Assembly: GCA_001603075.1 (NCBI GenBank)
Contig: LVBB01000006.1
Coordinates: 140,181-204,180, forward strand
From: Phycisphaerales bacterium Planc_01
Lineage (GTDB): Bacteria > Planctomycetota > Phycisphaerae > Sedimentisphaerales > Anaerobacaceae
Length of the DNA: 64,000 nucleotides
Direction: 5' to 3'
A program made the position numbers and the translations under genes. The notes beneath the pieces are model-generated. The model saw only the letters and a list, made by a program, of their open reading frames with translations. It searched no databases and was not told the origin of the DNA. Shown in pieces: positions 53,181 through 62,862 of this stretch (position 1 is its first letter; the number at the start of each line of letters is the position of its first letter).

Positions 53181-54032
53181 GTGAAGAAGAAAATCGTTCA
53201 GTTCGTCTATCACACCGCGCTGCTGGTGCTGGGCAGCGCCTTATGTGCGTTCTCTGTGAACGCTATCCTGGTCCCGCATGGTTTTTTGGCACGCGGCATG
53301 ACGGGAGCCGCATTGATCGTGCATTATACGCATCCGGTATTGCCCATCGGCGCGCTGTATCTGCTGATGAACATCCCCCTGTTCGCTCTGGGCTGGCGTT
53401 TCGTCGGCCTGCGATTCGTGCTCTATTCGCTGTGGGGCATGGCCATCTATTCGGCGATGCTGCACATCATCACAGTTCCTCTGGCAATTCACGACAAGAT
53501 GCTTGCGACGGTGATCGCCGCGGCCATCACCGGAACGGGTGTAGCGGTGATCCTGCGTTCCTACGGCTCGACCGGCGGAGCGGAGATCCTGTGCGTCATC
53601 ATGCACAAGGTCTTCTCGATCACGTTGGGTGCGGGGTCCATGATCCTCAATGCGGCGGTCCTGGCCGTCGCCGCCATCCTCTTGCCCATCGAGACCGTGC
53701 TGTACACGCTCGTTTATGTCGCCGCGACAGCGCAAGTGACGAACATGGTGTTTCACGGCCTTGCCCGGCGGCAGGCGGCGCTGATCATCTCAGACAAATG
53801 GCAGGAGATCGCTCTGGAACTGACGAACGTGCATCGTTTCGGCGTCACCCGGATCAGCGGTCGGGGTGGCTACCAGGGAACCGACAGGACCATTCTCTAT
53901 TCGGTCATCAACCGCAGAAACGTCTCAGCTCTGAAGCGGATCGTCCTGGACCGAGACCCGAATGCCTTCATCGCGCTGATGGCCGCCGAGGACGTCACCG
54001 GCGTGGAGGTGGGCAACCAGCCGCATTGGTGA
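53181..54032 (+). CDS. YitT family membrane protein (DUF161, DUF2179)
   Basis: The 283-residue product has five or six hydrophobic segments in the first 190 residues. It opens VYHTALLVLGSALCAFSVNAILVPHGFLARGMTGAAL, the signature of the YitT membrane domain. The C-terminus (about 195-283) is the soluble DUF2179 domain (GYQGTDRTILYSVINRRNVSALKRIV, ALMAAEDV). YitT proteins occur widely; their transport or regulatory role is unsettled. Start is GTG 53181 preceded by aaggaga. It follows the Rnk-like gene by 101 bases. Confidence 0.88.
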   Translation: MKKKIVQFVYHTALLVLGSALCAFSVNAILVPHGFLARGMTGAALIVHYTHPVLPIGALYLLMNIPLFALGWRFVGLRFVLYSLWGMAIYSAMLHIITVPLAIHDKMLATVIAAAITGTGVAVILRSYGSTGGAEILCVIMHKVFSITLGAGSMILNAAVLAVAAILLPIETVLYTLVYVAATAQVTNMVFHGLARRQAALIISDKWQEIALELTNVHRFGVTRISGRGGYQGTDRTILYSVINRRNVSALKRIVLDRDPNAFIALMAAEDVTGVEVGNQPHW

Positions 54033-54078
54033 TCCAGACAACGGATGGCATCCCGCCCTGCGGTTGAACACCGCTCGC

Positions 54079-55347
54079 CTATTCGTGCCGCAGGGCGATG
54101 ATCGGATCGACCTTGGCGGCGTTGATGGCGGGGTAGAGGCCGAACAGGATGCCGATCCCCATACTGATGAACAACGGCAGCAGGATCCCGTTCAAGGTCA
54201 CCACCGTGGCCATGCCGGAGAAATACGTGATCAGCAGCGGAATCAGGATGCCTACGCCCAGCCCGATCAGCCCGCCGGTCGTGGACAGAACGACGGTTTC
54301 GACGAGGAACTGATAGATGATCTGCTTGCGTTTGGCCCCGATCGCCCGCCGGATGCCGATCTCGCGGGTCCGCTCCGTCACGGACGCCAGCATGATGTTC
54401 ATGATTCCGATCCCGCCGACGAGCAGACTGATACCCGCGATTGAGCCCAGAACGATATTGAATGTCCGCTTGGTCGCCTCAGCCTGTTTGAGCAAAGCCA
54501 GGGGAACGCTGACGCTGTAATCCTTCTTCCTGTGGAAGCGTTCCAGCATGCGCTCGATGCCGGCGGCAACGGCCTCGACCCCCTTCGGGTCTTCGACCTG
54601 GACAATGACCTGGTGCAACTCGACCTTTTCTCGTTCCTCCGCACCGGAGGTCCGCTTCATGAAGATGTCGCCGAAATACCGGCGCGCCACCTCCATGGGA
54701 ATGTAGGCGTCGGCCTGCTGGTCGGGGATCTGGATGTTCCCGGCCTGCCCGCTTTCGCTGCGAACAATCCCGACGACCTCGAACTCGTCGCCCCCGATGC
54801 GGATGGTCTGGCCCACCACCGCCTCGGTGGCCAGGATCTTCCTGGCGCCGAACTCCGTCAGGACGGCAACGGGTGCCAGTCTCGCCTGGTCAGCGGGCAT
54901 GAGCACGCGACCGGCCAGAACCTCACGGGGAACCAATTCAAACCACTCGGGCGTCGTTCCGACAATCCGCAGCTCCAGACCACGTTCGCGCAGACGGGTC
55001 TCCTTTCGCGTCAGCTTCACCGGTGCAACCTGCTTGATGTTGCCGAAAGACTCGGCGATCCGCCGGTGGTCTTCATAGGTCAGGCCGTACACACTCATGA
55101 AGGACGTTGTCGTCCGCTGCTGGTCGTCGGCCGAGGGCTTGACCGACGAGATGATGATGTTGTTGCTGCCGAGCTTGCGGATGTTCTCCATCGCCTCCAT
55201 GCTGGCCCCCTCGCCGACCGAGAGCATGGCCACCACACTGCCGACGCCGAAGACCACGCCCAGCATCGTCAGGAACGAGCGAAGCTTGTGCAGCAGCAGG
55301 TTCTCTATCCCCAGCCAGATGTTCCGGGCAATCCTGGTCTGTCTCAT
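54079..55347 (-). CDS. MacB-like ABC transporter permease (second copy)
   Basis: The 422-residue product has the MacB-type permease layout without its own ATPase: one N-terminal helix (FLTMLGVVFGVGSVVAMLSVGEGAS), a periplasmic MacB-PCD domain, and three C-terminal helices (GSIAGISLLVGGIGIMNIML, FGG-like GGLIGLGVGILIPLLITYF, then LFISMGIGILFGLYPAINAAKVDPI). It is identical in length to the upstream permease and about three quarters identical in residues. It lacks its own ATPase and promoter; a hairpin at 55509-55532 separates it from the first permease. It likely forms a permease dimer with that protein. ATG 55347 starts the conserved region. Confidence 0.9.
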   Translation of the reverse strand: MRQTRIARNIWLGIENLLLHKLRSFLTMLGVVFGVGSVVAMLSVGEGASMEAMENIRKLGSNNIIISSVKPSADDQQRTTTSFMSVYGLTYEDHRRIAESFGNIKQVAPVKLTRKETRLRERGLELRIVGTTPEWFELVPREVLAGRVLMPADQARLAPVAVLTEFGARKILATEAVVGQTIRIGGDEFEVVGIVRSESGQAGNIQIPDQQADAYIPMEVARRYFGDIFMKRTSGAEEREKVELHQVIVQVEDPKGVEAVAAGIERMLERFHRKKDYSVSVPLALLKQAEATKRTFNIVLGSIAGISLLVGGIGIMNIMLASVTERTREIGIRRAIGAKRKQIIYQFLVETVVLSTTGGLIGLGVGILIPLLITYFSGMATVVTLNGILLPLFISMGIGILFGLYPAINAAKVDPIIALRHE

Positions 55348-55508
55348 GTGTACTGACTCCGTTGCGGACTGACGATGAATCGTCCCGCACGCCCGCTTTC
55401 GTTCCGGGCAAACCGCTCCTGTGTTCCACGTCAGCCGCAAAACGCCAACCCATCCGGCTTGTGGCCGGCGGGGCGGGCTGGGTTACAGTCTCGTCCAATG
55501 TTCCTTCG

Positions 55509-55532
55509 CCGCACGGCAAATCCCGCGTGCGG
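55509..55532 (-). repeat. Intercistronic hairpin between the two permease genes
   Basis: CCGCACG (55509-55515) and CGTGCGG (55526-55532) form a perfect 7-bp stem with a 10-base loop, just after the first permease stop. It has no T-run. It could attenuate read-through so that the second permease is made at a lower level. Confidence 0.4.
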
Positions 55533-55543
55533 TGTCCTTTGCT

Positions 55544-56812
55544 CTACTCATGGCGCAGTGCGACGATTGGATCGACCCTGGCCGCGTTCATCGCCGGATA
55601 CAGGCCGAACACGATGCCAATGGCCATGCTGATGAACAGCGGCAGCAGGATTCCGTTCCAGGTTACCACGGTGGCCATGCCCGAGAAATAGGTGATCAGA
55701 AAGGGAATCAACACACCGACGCCTAAGCCGATCAGACCACCGAATGTGGACAGGACGACCGTCTCGATAAGAAACTGAACGATGATCTGCCGGCGCTTGG
55801 CCCCGATCGCCCGGCGGATGCCGATCTCGCGGGTCCGCTCCGTCACGGACGCCAGCATGATGTTCATGATTCCGATCCCACCGACGAGCAGGCTGATGCC
55901 CGCGATCGAGCCCAGAACGATGTTGAACGTCCGCTTGGTCGCCTCGGCCTGCTTGAGCAGGGCCAGAGGAACACTCATGCCATAGTCCTTCTTCCCATGG
56001 AAGCGTGCGAGCATGCTCTCGATACCCGTCGCCGTCGCCTCGACCTGTTCGGCGTTATTGACCCGGACGATAATCTGGTGCAGTTCGACCTTTTCCCGCT
56101 CGTGGGCGCCGGCGGTCCGTCGCGTGACGATATCCCCGAAATACTTCCTCGCGACCTCGATGGGGATATAGACGTCCACATCCTGGTCGGGGATCTGCAT
56201 GGTCTGGCCCTGCCCGGCTTCACTGCGGACGATGCCAATGACCTCGAAGGCGTCGCCGCCGATCCGCACCATCTGCCCGACGGCGCTGCGGGTGGCGAGG
56301 ATCTTCCTGGCGCCGAACTCGGTCAGGACGGCCACCGGGGCCTGTCGTTGCCGATCGGACGGCAGAATGACTCTTCCGGCCAGGACCTCGCGCGGTACCA
56401 GGTCGAACCACTCGGGCGTGGTGCCTACCACACGCAGCTCCATCGCCCGATCGTGCAGACGCACCTCTTTGCGCACCAGCTTTACGGGGGCCACATGGCC
56501 GATGCTGGCAAAGCTCGACGCGATGCGCTCGAGATCGGCGTAGGTCAGTCCATAGATGCTCATGTGACTGCGGACCGTGCTGGTCTGCTCGTCTTCCACC
56601 GGCTTGACGGAGGAGAGAATGATGTTGTTGCTGCCAAGTCTGCGGATCTGTTCGAGCGCCTCCTTGCTGGCCCCTTCGCCGACGGAGAGCATGGCCACCA
56701 CGCTGCCGACGCCAAAGACGACGCCGAGCATGGTAAGGAACGAGCGCAACTTGTGCAGCAGCAGGTTCTCAACGCCGAGCCAGATATTCCTGATGAGGTT
56801 GGTCTGTCTCAT
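55544..56812 (-). CDS. MacB-like ABC transporter permease (first copy)
   Basis: The 422-residue product is the tandem paralogue of the gene at 54.1-55.3 kb. It has the same N-terminal helix, MacB-PCD periplasmic domain and three C-terminal helices. It overlaps the ATPase gene by 44 bases (56769-56812), which couples translation. A shared stretch of several dozen residues around SVPLALLKQAEATKRTFNIV is identical between the copies, including at the DNA level over 63 bases. It works with the ATPase, adaptor and TolC-like channel to export a peptide, macrolide, lipid or toxin; substrate unknown. Confidence 0.92.
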   Translation of the reverse strand: MRQTNLIRNIWLGVENLLLHKLRSFLTMLGVVFGVGSVVAMLSVGEGASKEALEQIRRLGSNNIILSSVKPVEDEQTSTVRSHMSIYGLTYADLERIASSFASIGHVAPVKLVRKEVRLHDRAMELRVVGTTPEWFDLVPREVLAGRVILPSDRQRQAPVAVLTEFGARKILATRSAVGQMVRIGGDAFEVIGIVRSEAGQGQTMQIPDQDVDVYIPIEVARKYFGDIVTRRTAGAHEREKVELHQIIVRVNNAEQVEATATGIESMLARFHGKKDYGMSVPLALLKQAEATKRTFNIVLGSIAGISLLVGGIGIMNIMLASVTERTREIGIRRAIGAKRRQIIVQFLIETVVLSTFGGLIGLGVGVLIPFLITYFSGMATVVTWNGILLPLFISMAIGIVFGLYPAMNAARVDPIVALRHE

Positions 56813-57524
56813 GGGTCTCCGTCTCGATTCGGTCGATCAGCCCGTCCATCATGTGGAGCCGGCTTCTGGCGTGGGCGGCAATGTCCGGCTCGTGGGTCAC
56901 CATAATGATGGTCTTGCCCTGCCTGTTCAGGTTGTCCAGCAGTTCCATGATCTGCTCGCCGGTGGCGGAATCCAGGTTGCCGGTGGGCTCGTCGGCGAAG
57001 ATGATCTGCGGATCGTTGGTCAGCGCCCGGGCAATGGCCACCCTCTGCATCTGTCCGCCGGACAGTTCCGTCGGCCGATGGTTGAGCCGTCCGCCAAGGC
57101 CGACGACCTCCGCCAGTTCCTTGGCGCGCTGCGCGCTGCGGGCCGCGTCCCACCCCAGATAGTACAGCGGCAGCTCGATGTTTCGCTGCACGGTCAACTG
57201 CGGGATCAGATTGAAGCTCTGGAAGATGAATCCGAGATACGACAGACGCAACTCGCTGAGCGAATCATCGTCGAGCTGACTGACGTCTTTGCCGTCCAGG
57301 TAGTATGCGCCCGAACTGAGCCTGTCGAGACACCCGAGGACGTTCATCATCGTGCTCTTGCCCGATCCGCTGGGTCCCATGATCGCCCAGAAACTGCCCT
57401 TCTCGAATGAGACACTCACACCGGCCAGGGCCCGCACCTCCTCGGCCCCCATCTGGTAGATCTTGCGGGCGTTTTCAAGTCGGACGATATCGTGATTGCC
57501 ATGCGATGAAGTCTTGGCGGCCAT
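56769..57524 (-). CDS. ABC transporter ATP-binding protein, MacB/LolD-like
   Basis: The 251-residue product contains Walker A GPSGSGKST (about 50-58), Q-loop region, signature LSGGQMQRVAIARAL and Walker B IIFADEPTGNLD, the textbook LolD/MacB class. It has no membrane segment. It starts directly after the adaptor stop (zero bases between) and overlaps the first permease gene by 44 bases. One ATPase serving two permeases suggests a heterodimeric membrane unit with two ATPase copies. Confidence 0.95.
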   Translation of the reverse strand: MAAKTSSHGNHDIVRLENARKIYQMGAEEVRALAGVSVSFEKGSFWAIMGPSGSGKSTMMNVLGCLDRLSSGAYYLDGKDVSQLDDDSLSELRLSYLGFIFQSFNLIPQLTVQRNIELPLYYLGWDAARSAQRAKELAEVVGLGGRLNHRPTELSGGQMQRVAIARALTNDPQIIFADEPTGNLDSATGEQIMELLDNLNRQGKTIIMVTHEPDIAAHARSRLHMMDGLIDRIETETHETDQPHQEYLARR

Positions 57525-59429
57525 CTACTGCTGCCCTCCCGGCCTCGGGCCGCCGGGGGCAACGCCCGCTCCAGCGGGTGCCGCCGGTCCGCCCTGCGGG
57601 CCCTGCCCACCGGGGGCGTTCTGCATCTGCTGCCGGAAGCTCTCCATCTGCTTCTGTCGTTCCTCGGGAGTCATGTTCTGGAGACGCTCGCGCATCTGCT
57701 CTCTCTGCTGATCCGAGAGTTGGGGCGGCCCCCCCTGTTCCTGAGCCGGGAGCCCGCCGCCGGCTCCCGGCGGCGGGAACCCCTGGGCGGGCATGGCCTC
57801 GCCGCCCTGCCCAAGGTTGGGCCCGCCACCGAGTCCGTTGGCGTTTTCCAGCCTCTCATTGATCCTCTGCTGCCAGGCGCTGGCTTCGCCATCGCCCTCC
57901 AACTCGCCCCGTCGCGAGCCTTCCTGCAATGTGGCTGCCTTCAGCGGCGGCGCCAGCCAGACGATTTCCCCCTCGCCAAGGCCGCTGACGATCCGAACCA
58001 TGCTGTTGTTGTCCAGGCCGATCTCAACGACTCGTTCCTCCACCGTTCCGTCGGGACGCACGACATAGACGGTCGGCTTGCCGTCGACACGGATGACGGC
58101 CTGAATCGGAATGTAGATGGCTTCGTCGTACTGGGCGACGATGATCTCGACTTTGCAGCTCATTCCCGTTCGCAGGGCCGGATCATCCCCTTCCAGGAAA
58201 ATATCGGAGTTGTAGACCTTCAGGTCGGGGTTCATCCACATGCTCTGGGGATCGGGCAGCGGTGCGATGCGTCCGACGGTCCCCATGAACTTCTTGCCGG
58301 GAAGGGCATCGACGGTAATGATCGCCGGCAGCCCGACGCGGACCTTCTCAAGGCTGGCCTCGTGGATATCCACCTCCGCCTTCGACGAGGCCGCCGTCGG
58401 AAGGTAGATCAACTCCTGACGCTCGAAGACCTCGACACCCTCATTCAGCGGTTCGCGGTTGTCGCGCCACCCGCCGCGGCGGGCACTGGTGGCGTAGATG
58501 ACCATCCCATCGGCGGGAGCGTAGATCTTGGCCTTGCTGAGTTGGTCGTCGATCTTGTCAAGTTTGTCCTTCTGACGGTTGTACTCCTGCTCTCGGGCCA
58601 GCAACTCGGCCTTGGCCTGAACCACGTTGGCGCGGGCCTTGGCCCGCGTACGCTCCAACGCCATCTCCGCCTGCCGAACGTCGCTTTCGAGCTGTGCGAT
58701 CTGCCGCTGATACGTGTACGTCTCAAGAAGTTCCCGATCTCTCTGCGCCACCTGGAGATTGACTTTGGCACGGCTATAGGCCAGCTCGTCCGTCTTCAGT
58801 TCGGTGGTGGAGAGGTATTTCTCCTCATGGAGTCTCTTGGACCATTCCGCCTTGTCCTCGGCCCGATTCAGATCCTCCTGCGCCAGTTGGATGTCGCTCT
58901 CGGCCTTCGCTAACTGGTTGGGATACTCGCCTTCGATGTACTTCTTCAGGTCCTGCTTGGCGAATTCGAGCGTTAACTCGGCCACTTCCACGTCGCTCTG
59001 CGCCTGGTTCTCGACAATCGCCATGTTCTCATTGGCGTTGACATAGGTGGCTTCGGCATTTCTGACCTTGATGTCCTGGTCGATGCGCTGATCCTGCATC
59101 GTGCTGGCGTCCAGTTGGACGAGCAGTTCTCCCTTCTTGACCCTTGTGCCCTCCGGGATCAGGTAGATGATCGAGGTGCGGCCTTCGAGTTGATTCGTGA
59201 TGATGATCTGCTCGCGCGCCTTGATCGTGCCTGATTCCAGTACGCTGATCGTCAACGGCCCCCGCTTGGCCTCGAACGTAGCCATTTGGGTCGTCGATGA
59301 GTCCGACGCGCGGACCACCTTCAGCCAGATGATGACCAGGGCGATCGCCGCAACGATCGCCAGAACACCGATCATTCTGAGAGGCCTGCTTCTGCCGTTT
59401 GTCGTTCCGTTGGTGCTGTTAGCTGTCAT
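57525..59429 (-). CDS. Periplasmic adaptor (HlyD/MacA family) with Gln/Gly/Pro-rich tail
   Basis: The 634-residue product has an N-terminal anchor helix (about 18-38) and a lipoyl-like domain (IKAREQIIITNQLEGRTSIIYLIPEGTRVKKGELLVQLD). A long alpha-helical coiled coil spans about 110-290 (AESDIQLAQEDLNRAEDKAEWSKR, VRQAEMALERTRAKARANV). Beta-barrel strands follow (YIPIQAVIRVDGKPTVYVVRPDG), then a disordered C-terminal tail of about 120 residues rich in Gln, Gly, Pro and Met. That tail is unusual for MacA-type adaptors, which end after the barrel, and may contact the peptidoglycan or substrate. It overlaps the TolC gene by 11 bases and abuts the ATPase gene. Confidence 0.9.
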   Translation of the reverse strand: MTANSTNGTTNGRSRPLRMIGVLAIVAAIALVIIWLKVVRASDSSTTQMATFEAKRGPLTISVLESGTIKAREQIIITNQLEGRTSIIYLIPEGTRVKKGELLVQLDASTMQDQRIDQDIKVRNAEATYVNANENMAIVENQAQSDVEVAELTLEFAKQDLKKYIEGEYPNQLAKAESDIQLAQEDLNRAEDKAEWSKRLHEEKYLSTTELKTDELAYSRAKVNLQVAQRDRELLETYTYQRQIAQLESDVRQAEMALERTRAKARANVVQAKAELLAREQEYNRQKDKLDKIDDQLSKAKIYAPADGMVIYATSARRGGWRDNREPLNEGVEVFERQELIYLPTAASSKAEVDIHEASLEKVRVGLPAIITVDALPGKKFMGTVGRIAPLPDPQSMWMNPDLKVYNSDIFLEGDDPALRTGMSCKVEIIVAQYDEAIYIPIQAVIRVDGKPTVYVVRPDGTVEERVVEIGLDNNSMVRIVSGLGEGEIVWLAPPLKAATLQEGSRRGELEGDGEASAWQQRINERLENANGLGGGPNLGQGGEAMPAQGFPPPGAGGGLPAQEQGGPPQLSDQQREQMRERLQNMTPEERQKQMESFRQQMQNAPGGQGPQGGPAAPAGAGVAPGGPRPGGQQ

Positions 59430-61299
59430 GCGTGGTTTCCTCTGGCGAATATTCCTGCCACAACCCTTTTTCGTTCACTTCGAGCAGACCCAAGTCGCGT
59501 TGAAGCTGCAACTCCGCTATCCGGTAGTTTACGACGGCCGCCGTGAGCTGGTTCTGCGCCAGGAGCAAGGCGTCCTGGGCTTCGAGCAGATCGCGGATCT
59601 GCGCCCGACCCGCCTCAAGGAACAGCGTGGCGCTGCGAACCCGCTTCTCGGCAACCACCACCTGCTGGGCGTTGATTTTGATGCTCTCCCTTGATTCCAG
59701 TAGCGTTCGCAACTGACTGCGAATCGACAGCTTGATCTGATCTTCGAGCTGCTGAACGCTGCGGGTGGCCCTCTCCAGGTCGATCAGGCTGTTGCGATAC
59801 GCATTGCGTTCGGCAGTCCTGTCCAGGGGCAGGTCCAGCGAAAGCAGGGCCGCATATTGCCCTCCCTTGAAGCTGAGACTGCCATCGTCGTCGGTATCGG
59901 CGAAACGCGCCTGGCCCCCGAGAGTCAGGCCTGCCCGCAGGGCGTCGGCTCGGACGACCACCCTTCTCTGGGCGTCGTAGACTTCGCCGTTGGCCACCTG
60001 CAGATCGCGTCGATTCTCAAACGCCAGGCGGATCGCGGTAGCCACGTCGATCTCATAGGGTCCGGCGTCGTCATACGTTGCTTGCTGCAACTCGACGGGA
60101 GCGTCGGCGGGAGGGGCCTCCTCAGACCCCGCATCCGAAGCGGCTCGTATCTCCTCAACGATCTCATCGGAACGGGAGCGAAGTTGCATGAGATCGTTGG
60201 GGTCCAGTTCGATCAAGGCGTCCGGCGGAAGGCCGAGCTGGCTCTTGAAGGAATCGAGGCGACCCGTGAGCTGCTCCTGGGCCGAGATCCAACTGTTGCG
60301 AGCGCCCAGTTCGCGCTGAACGGCCTGGTCCACCTCGACCTGGGTGATCCGCCCGGCATCCGCCCGGCGACGGGTCCAGCGGGCCGATGTGATCGCGCTG
60401 CGGTAGTTGTCTCGGGCATTGGCCACCGAGTCCATCTGGCGCAGGACGCCGAAGTAATCCTGGGCGATGCTGACCGCAAAGGTCCGCTTGTATCGCTCGA
60501 ATTCCCAGATCGCATAGATGACGTTCCGCTCGGCCTGCGTCAGCGGCTCGGTCACAATGTGCCGCCCGGCGCCGCGCAGCAGCGGGATCGAGACAGACGT
60601 GTCGGAACTGAGCCCCAGGGAAGAGGATCCGCCCTGGGTCAGAACGTTCAGCAGATCGACGGCCACGGCCGAACTGACGCTCAGTCCGTTCATGAAGTTG
60701 CGCGTCACTCCAAGCGTCCCGCCGCTGTCGAGCGTCGTGACCGTGTCGTCTCCCGTCGTATCGGTGGATAACCGGCTGTCGGCCTGGGCCCGGAAGATGT
60801 TGCGGAAGTCGTTCCGCGTCAGGTCGAGACTCAGGGCGGTACGAAAGACGTCCTCTTTGCGGGACTGATACTCGAAGCTGTTCTTGGCCCCGACCTGAAG
60901 GGCATCGATCAGCGAAAGCTTGACGGGTTTGTCGGCGACGACAACAACGTCGGGCCCATCGGACGCCTCTTGCGGCCGATAGTTCTCATCCGGCCAATGT
61001 GGAACCGGATCCAGCGCGTCGGTTCCGAACGAGGCCGGGCCCGAATGGGGCAGTTCCTGCTCGGCCATGAGTCGGCGTCGCAGGATGTCGCTCGGACGCT
61101 CGATACTGAAGGGCTCCGTGCGGCCGATGGCTTCGGCCTGTTTGTGGGCGACGATTTGCGTGCCGACCTCGTCGGCCTTGCGACGATGTTGCTCGGGCGA
61201 CTTGCACCCGATCAGGCCGCCGGCCGCAGCCAGCAGCAAAATGCTCCGCAGCGGCCCACCCGCCCATTTACGCCACAGATTACGATGCCAATGCCCCAT
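59419..61299 (-). CDS. Outer membrane efflux channel, TolC-like lipoprotein
   Basis: The 626-residue product has a lipoprotein signal ending GLIGCKSP. A long N-terminal extension precedes the TolC helices. The channel repeats follow with periodic hydrophobic alpha-helices (TDTTGDDTVTTLDSGGTLGVTRNFMNG strands and LDRTAERNAYRNSLIDLERATRSVQQ helix). It is longer than typical TolC because of the roughly 100-residue N-terminal segment. ATG 61299 was chosen because the lipobox lies at the right distance. It is the first gene of the MacAB-like operon and overlaps the adaptor gene by 11 bases. Confidence 0.88.
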   Translation of the reverse strand: MGHWHRNLWRKWAGGPLRSILLLAAAGGLIGCKSPEQHRRKADEVGTQIVAHKQAEAIGRTEPFSIERPSDILRRRLMAEQELPHSGPASFGTDALDPVPHWPDENYRPQEASDGPDVVVVADKPVKLSLIDALQVGAKNSFEYQSRKEDVFRTALSLDLTRNDFRNIFRAQADSRLSTDTTGDDTVTTLDSGGTLGVTRNFMNGLSVSSAVAVDLLNVLTQGGSSSLGLSSDTSVSIPLLRGAGRHIVTEPLTQAERNVIYAIWEFERYKRTFAVSIAQDYFGVLRQMDSVANARDNYRSAITSARWTRRRADAGRITQVEVDQAVQRELGARNSWISAQEQLTGRLDSFKSQLGLPPDALIELDPNDLMQLRSRSDEIVEEIRAASDAGSEEAPPADAPVELQQATYDDAGPYEIDVATAIRLAFENRRDLQVANGEVYDAQRRVVVRADALRAGLTLGGQARFADTDDDGSLSFKGGQYAALLSLDLPLDRTAERNAYRNSLIDLERATRSVQQLEDQIKLSIRSQLRTLLESRESIKINAQQVVVAEKRVRSATLFLEAGRAQIRDLLEAQDALLLAQNQLTAAVVNYRIAELQLQRDLGLLEVNEKGLWQEYSPEETTHDS

Positions 61300-61727
61300 A
61301 GATGCGCCTAAATACTGTAGTTTCCCTTCTTCATGCTCCTGAGTCAACACCAAACCTGCCTTACTCCCCACCGGCCCCGTTTATCCCCGTCCCGTGGACA
61401 CGTGCTGGCGGGATCATTGGCCGAGATCGCAGACACAGAACAGACGTGGCGAAATCGTCTTTCATTGCATGGAAACAGGCGTTTCCCGTCATTTCCCACG
61501 CGTCTCCAGGCACGGAAGTCCATGTCTGAAAAGAAGTTGGTGGTTGCGGCCTCGCTGTGGTTACACATCCAGCCAGGAAAGCCGGTCAGAGCATGGCCAT
61601 TGCATTCGCCCGGAGACGAGGGTATTGTGTCTGGCCGTTATGGATGACACGGCCTCGGATTGCCGGCAGCAGTCCAGACACCGAGGCCCGCGATCCTCAA
61701 TTGGTACTGGCAGTGGAGAAAGACGAC
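61300..61727. other. Divergent intergenic region
   Basis: These 428 bases separate the minus-strand TolC gene from the plus-strand acyltransferase-like gene. No gene is supportable. -35-like TTGACT on the minus strand (just before the TolC leader) lacks a well-spaced -10, so no promoter is claimed. Confidence 0.45.
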
Positions 61728-62849
61728 ATGGAGTTCCCGCCCGAAAGGCCCCTCGCCGCAACCGAGGGACGACTCGTTTCCCTGGATGCCCTCAGAGGCT
61801 TCGATATGTTCTGGATCATCGGCGGCGGCTGGATCATCAGCGGTCTGGCCAAGGGCCTGCAGAATGAGTGGTTCAACCAGCATGTGGTCCCGCATGCCGA
61901 ACATGTGCCCTGGGAGGGCTTTGTCGCGTGGGACCTGATTATGCCGCTGTTTCTGTTCGTGGTCGGAGCGGCCATGCCGTTTTCCTTCGCCAAGCGGCTC
62001 GAACAGGGCCACCCCAAAGGCCGGCTCTACGTGCACATCCTCTTTCGCGTGGTCGTTCTCTGGATTCTCGGCATGATCGCCCAGGGCCGACTGCTCCAGT
62101 ACGACTTATCGAAACTGCGCCTGTACAGCAACACGCTCCAGGCCATCGCCGCCGGCTACCTGATCGCTTCGGTCCTCCTGCTGAACCTGCGAATCTGGTG
62201 GCAGGCCGTTGTGACCGTCGCCCTGCTGCTGTTGTACTGGGCCCTGCTGATGCTGGTCCCGGTGCCCGGATTCGGCCCCGGTCAACTGACGCAGGAAGGC
62301 AACCTGGCGATCTACATCGACAAGCTGATCCTCGGCCCCTACCAGGATGGCACGTCCTACACATGGATCCTCAGCAGCATGACGTTCGGCTGCACGGTCA
62401 TGATGGGCGCCCTGGCAGGTCAACTGCTGCAGTCCGACTGCGGCAAGATCCGAAAGGTGCTGTTCCTGCTGGCTTCGGGCATCGCCTGCATCTGGATCGG
62501 CTGGGCCTGGGGCCTGGTCTTCCCGATCATCAAGCATATCTGGACCAGTTCGATGGTGCTCTTCGCAGGCGGCCTGAGTCTCGTGCTGCTGGGGGGCTTC
62601 TACCTCGCTTTCGACGTGCTGCGTCTGCGCTTCCTGGCGTTCCCGTTCGTCGTGATCGGGATGAACGCCATTGCTGTCTACATGATCACCCGGGTGTACG
62701 ACTTTCGTCCGCTCGGCGATATCGTCGTCTCGGGCCTGTCGCGGTGGACGGGCGACTGGCACGAGTTCGTCCGCGCCGTGGCGGGAGTGCTTGTGATCTG
62801 GCTGATCCTGTTCCATCTGTACCGCAAGAGAACCTTCATCAAGATCTAA
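61728..62849 (+). CDS. Membrane acyltransferase, heparan-alpha-glucosaminide N-acetyltransferase-like (DUF5009)
   Basis: The 373-residue product has ten or so hydrophobic helices and opens RLVSLDALRGFDMFWIIGGG, the diagnostic NagX/HGSNAT/DUF5009 entry. The conserved HAEHVPWEGFVAWDLIMPLFLFVVGAAMPFS loop follows. Homologues acetylate amino-sugars across membranes. Start ATG 61728 is preceded by ggagaaag at a normal distance, deciding against longer in-frame options. tdh starts 13 bases after its stop, so they may be co-transcribed, although a functional link is not clear. Confidence 0.85.
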   Translation: MEFPPERPLAATEGRLVSLDALRGFDMFWIIGGGWIISGLAKGLQNEWFNQHVVPHAEHVPWEGFVAWDLIMPLFLFVVGAAMPFSFAKRLEQGHPKGRLYVHILFRVVVLWILGMIAQGRLLQYDLSKLRLYSNTLQAIAAGYLIASVLLLNLRIWWQAVVTVALLLLYWALLMLVPVPGFGPGQLTQEGNLAIYIDKLILGPYQDGTSYTWILSSMTFGCTVMMGALAGQLLQSDCGKIRKVLFLLASGIACIWIGWAWGLVFPIIKHIWTSSMVLFAGGLSLVLLGGFYLAFDVLRLRFLAFPFVVIGMNAIAVYMITRVYDFRPLGDIVVSGLSRWTGDWHEFVRAVAGVLVIWLILFHLYRKRTFIKI

Positions 62850-62862
62850 GGGAGAGTAGTTC

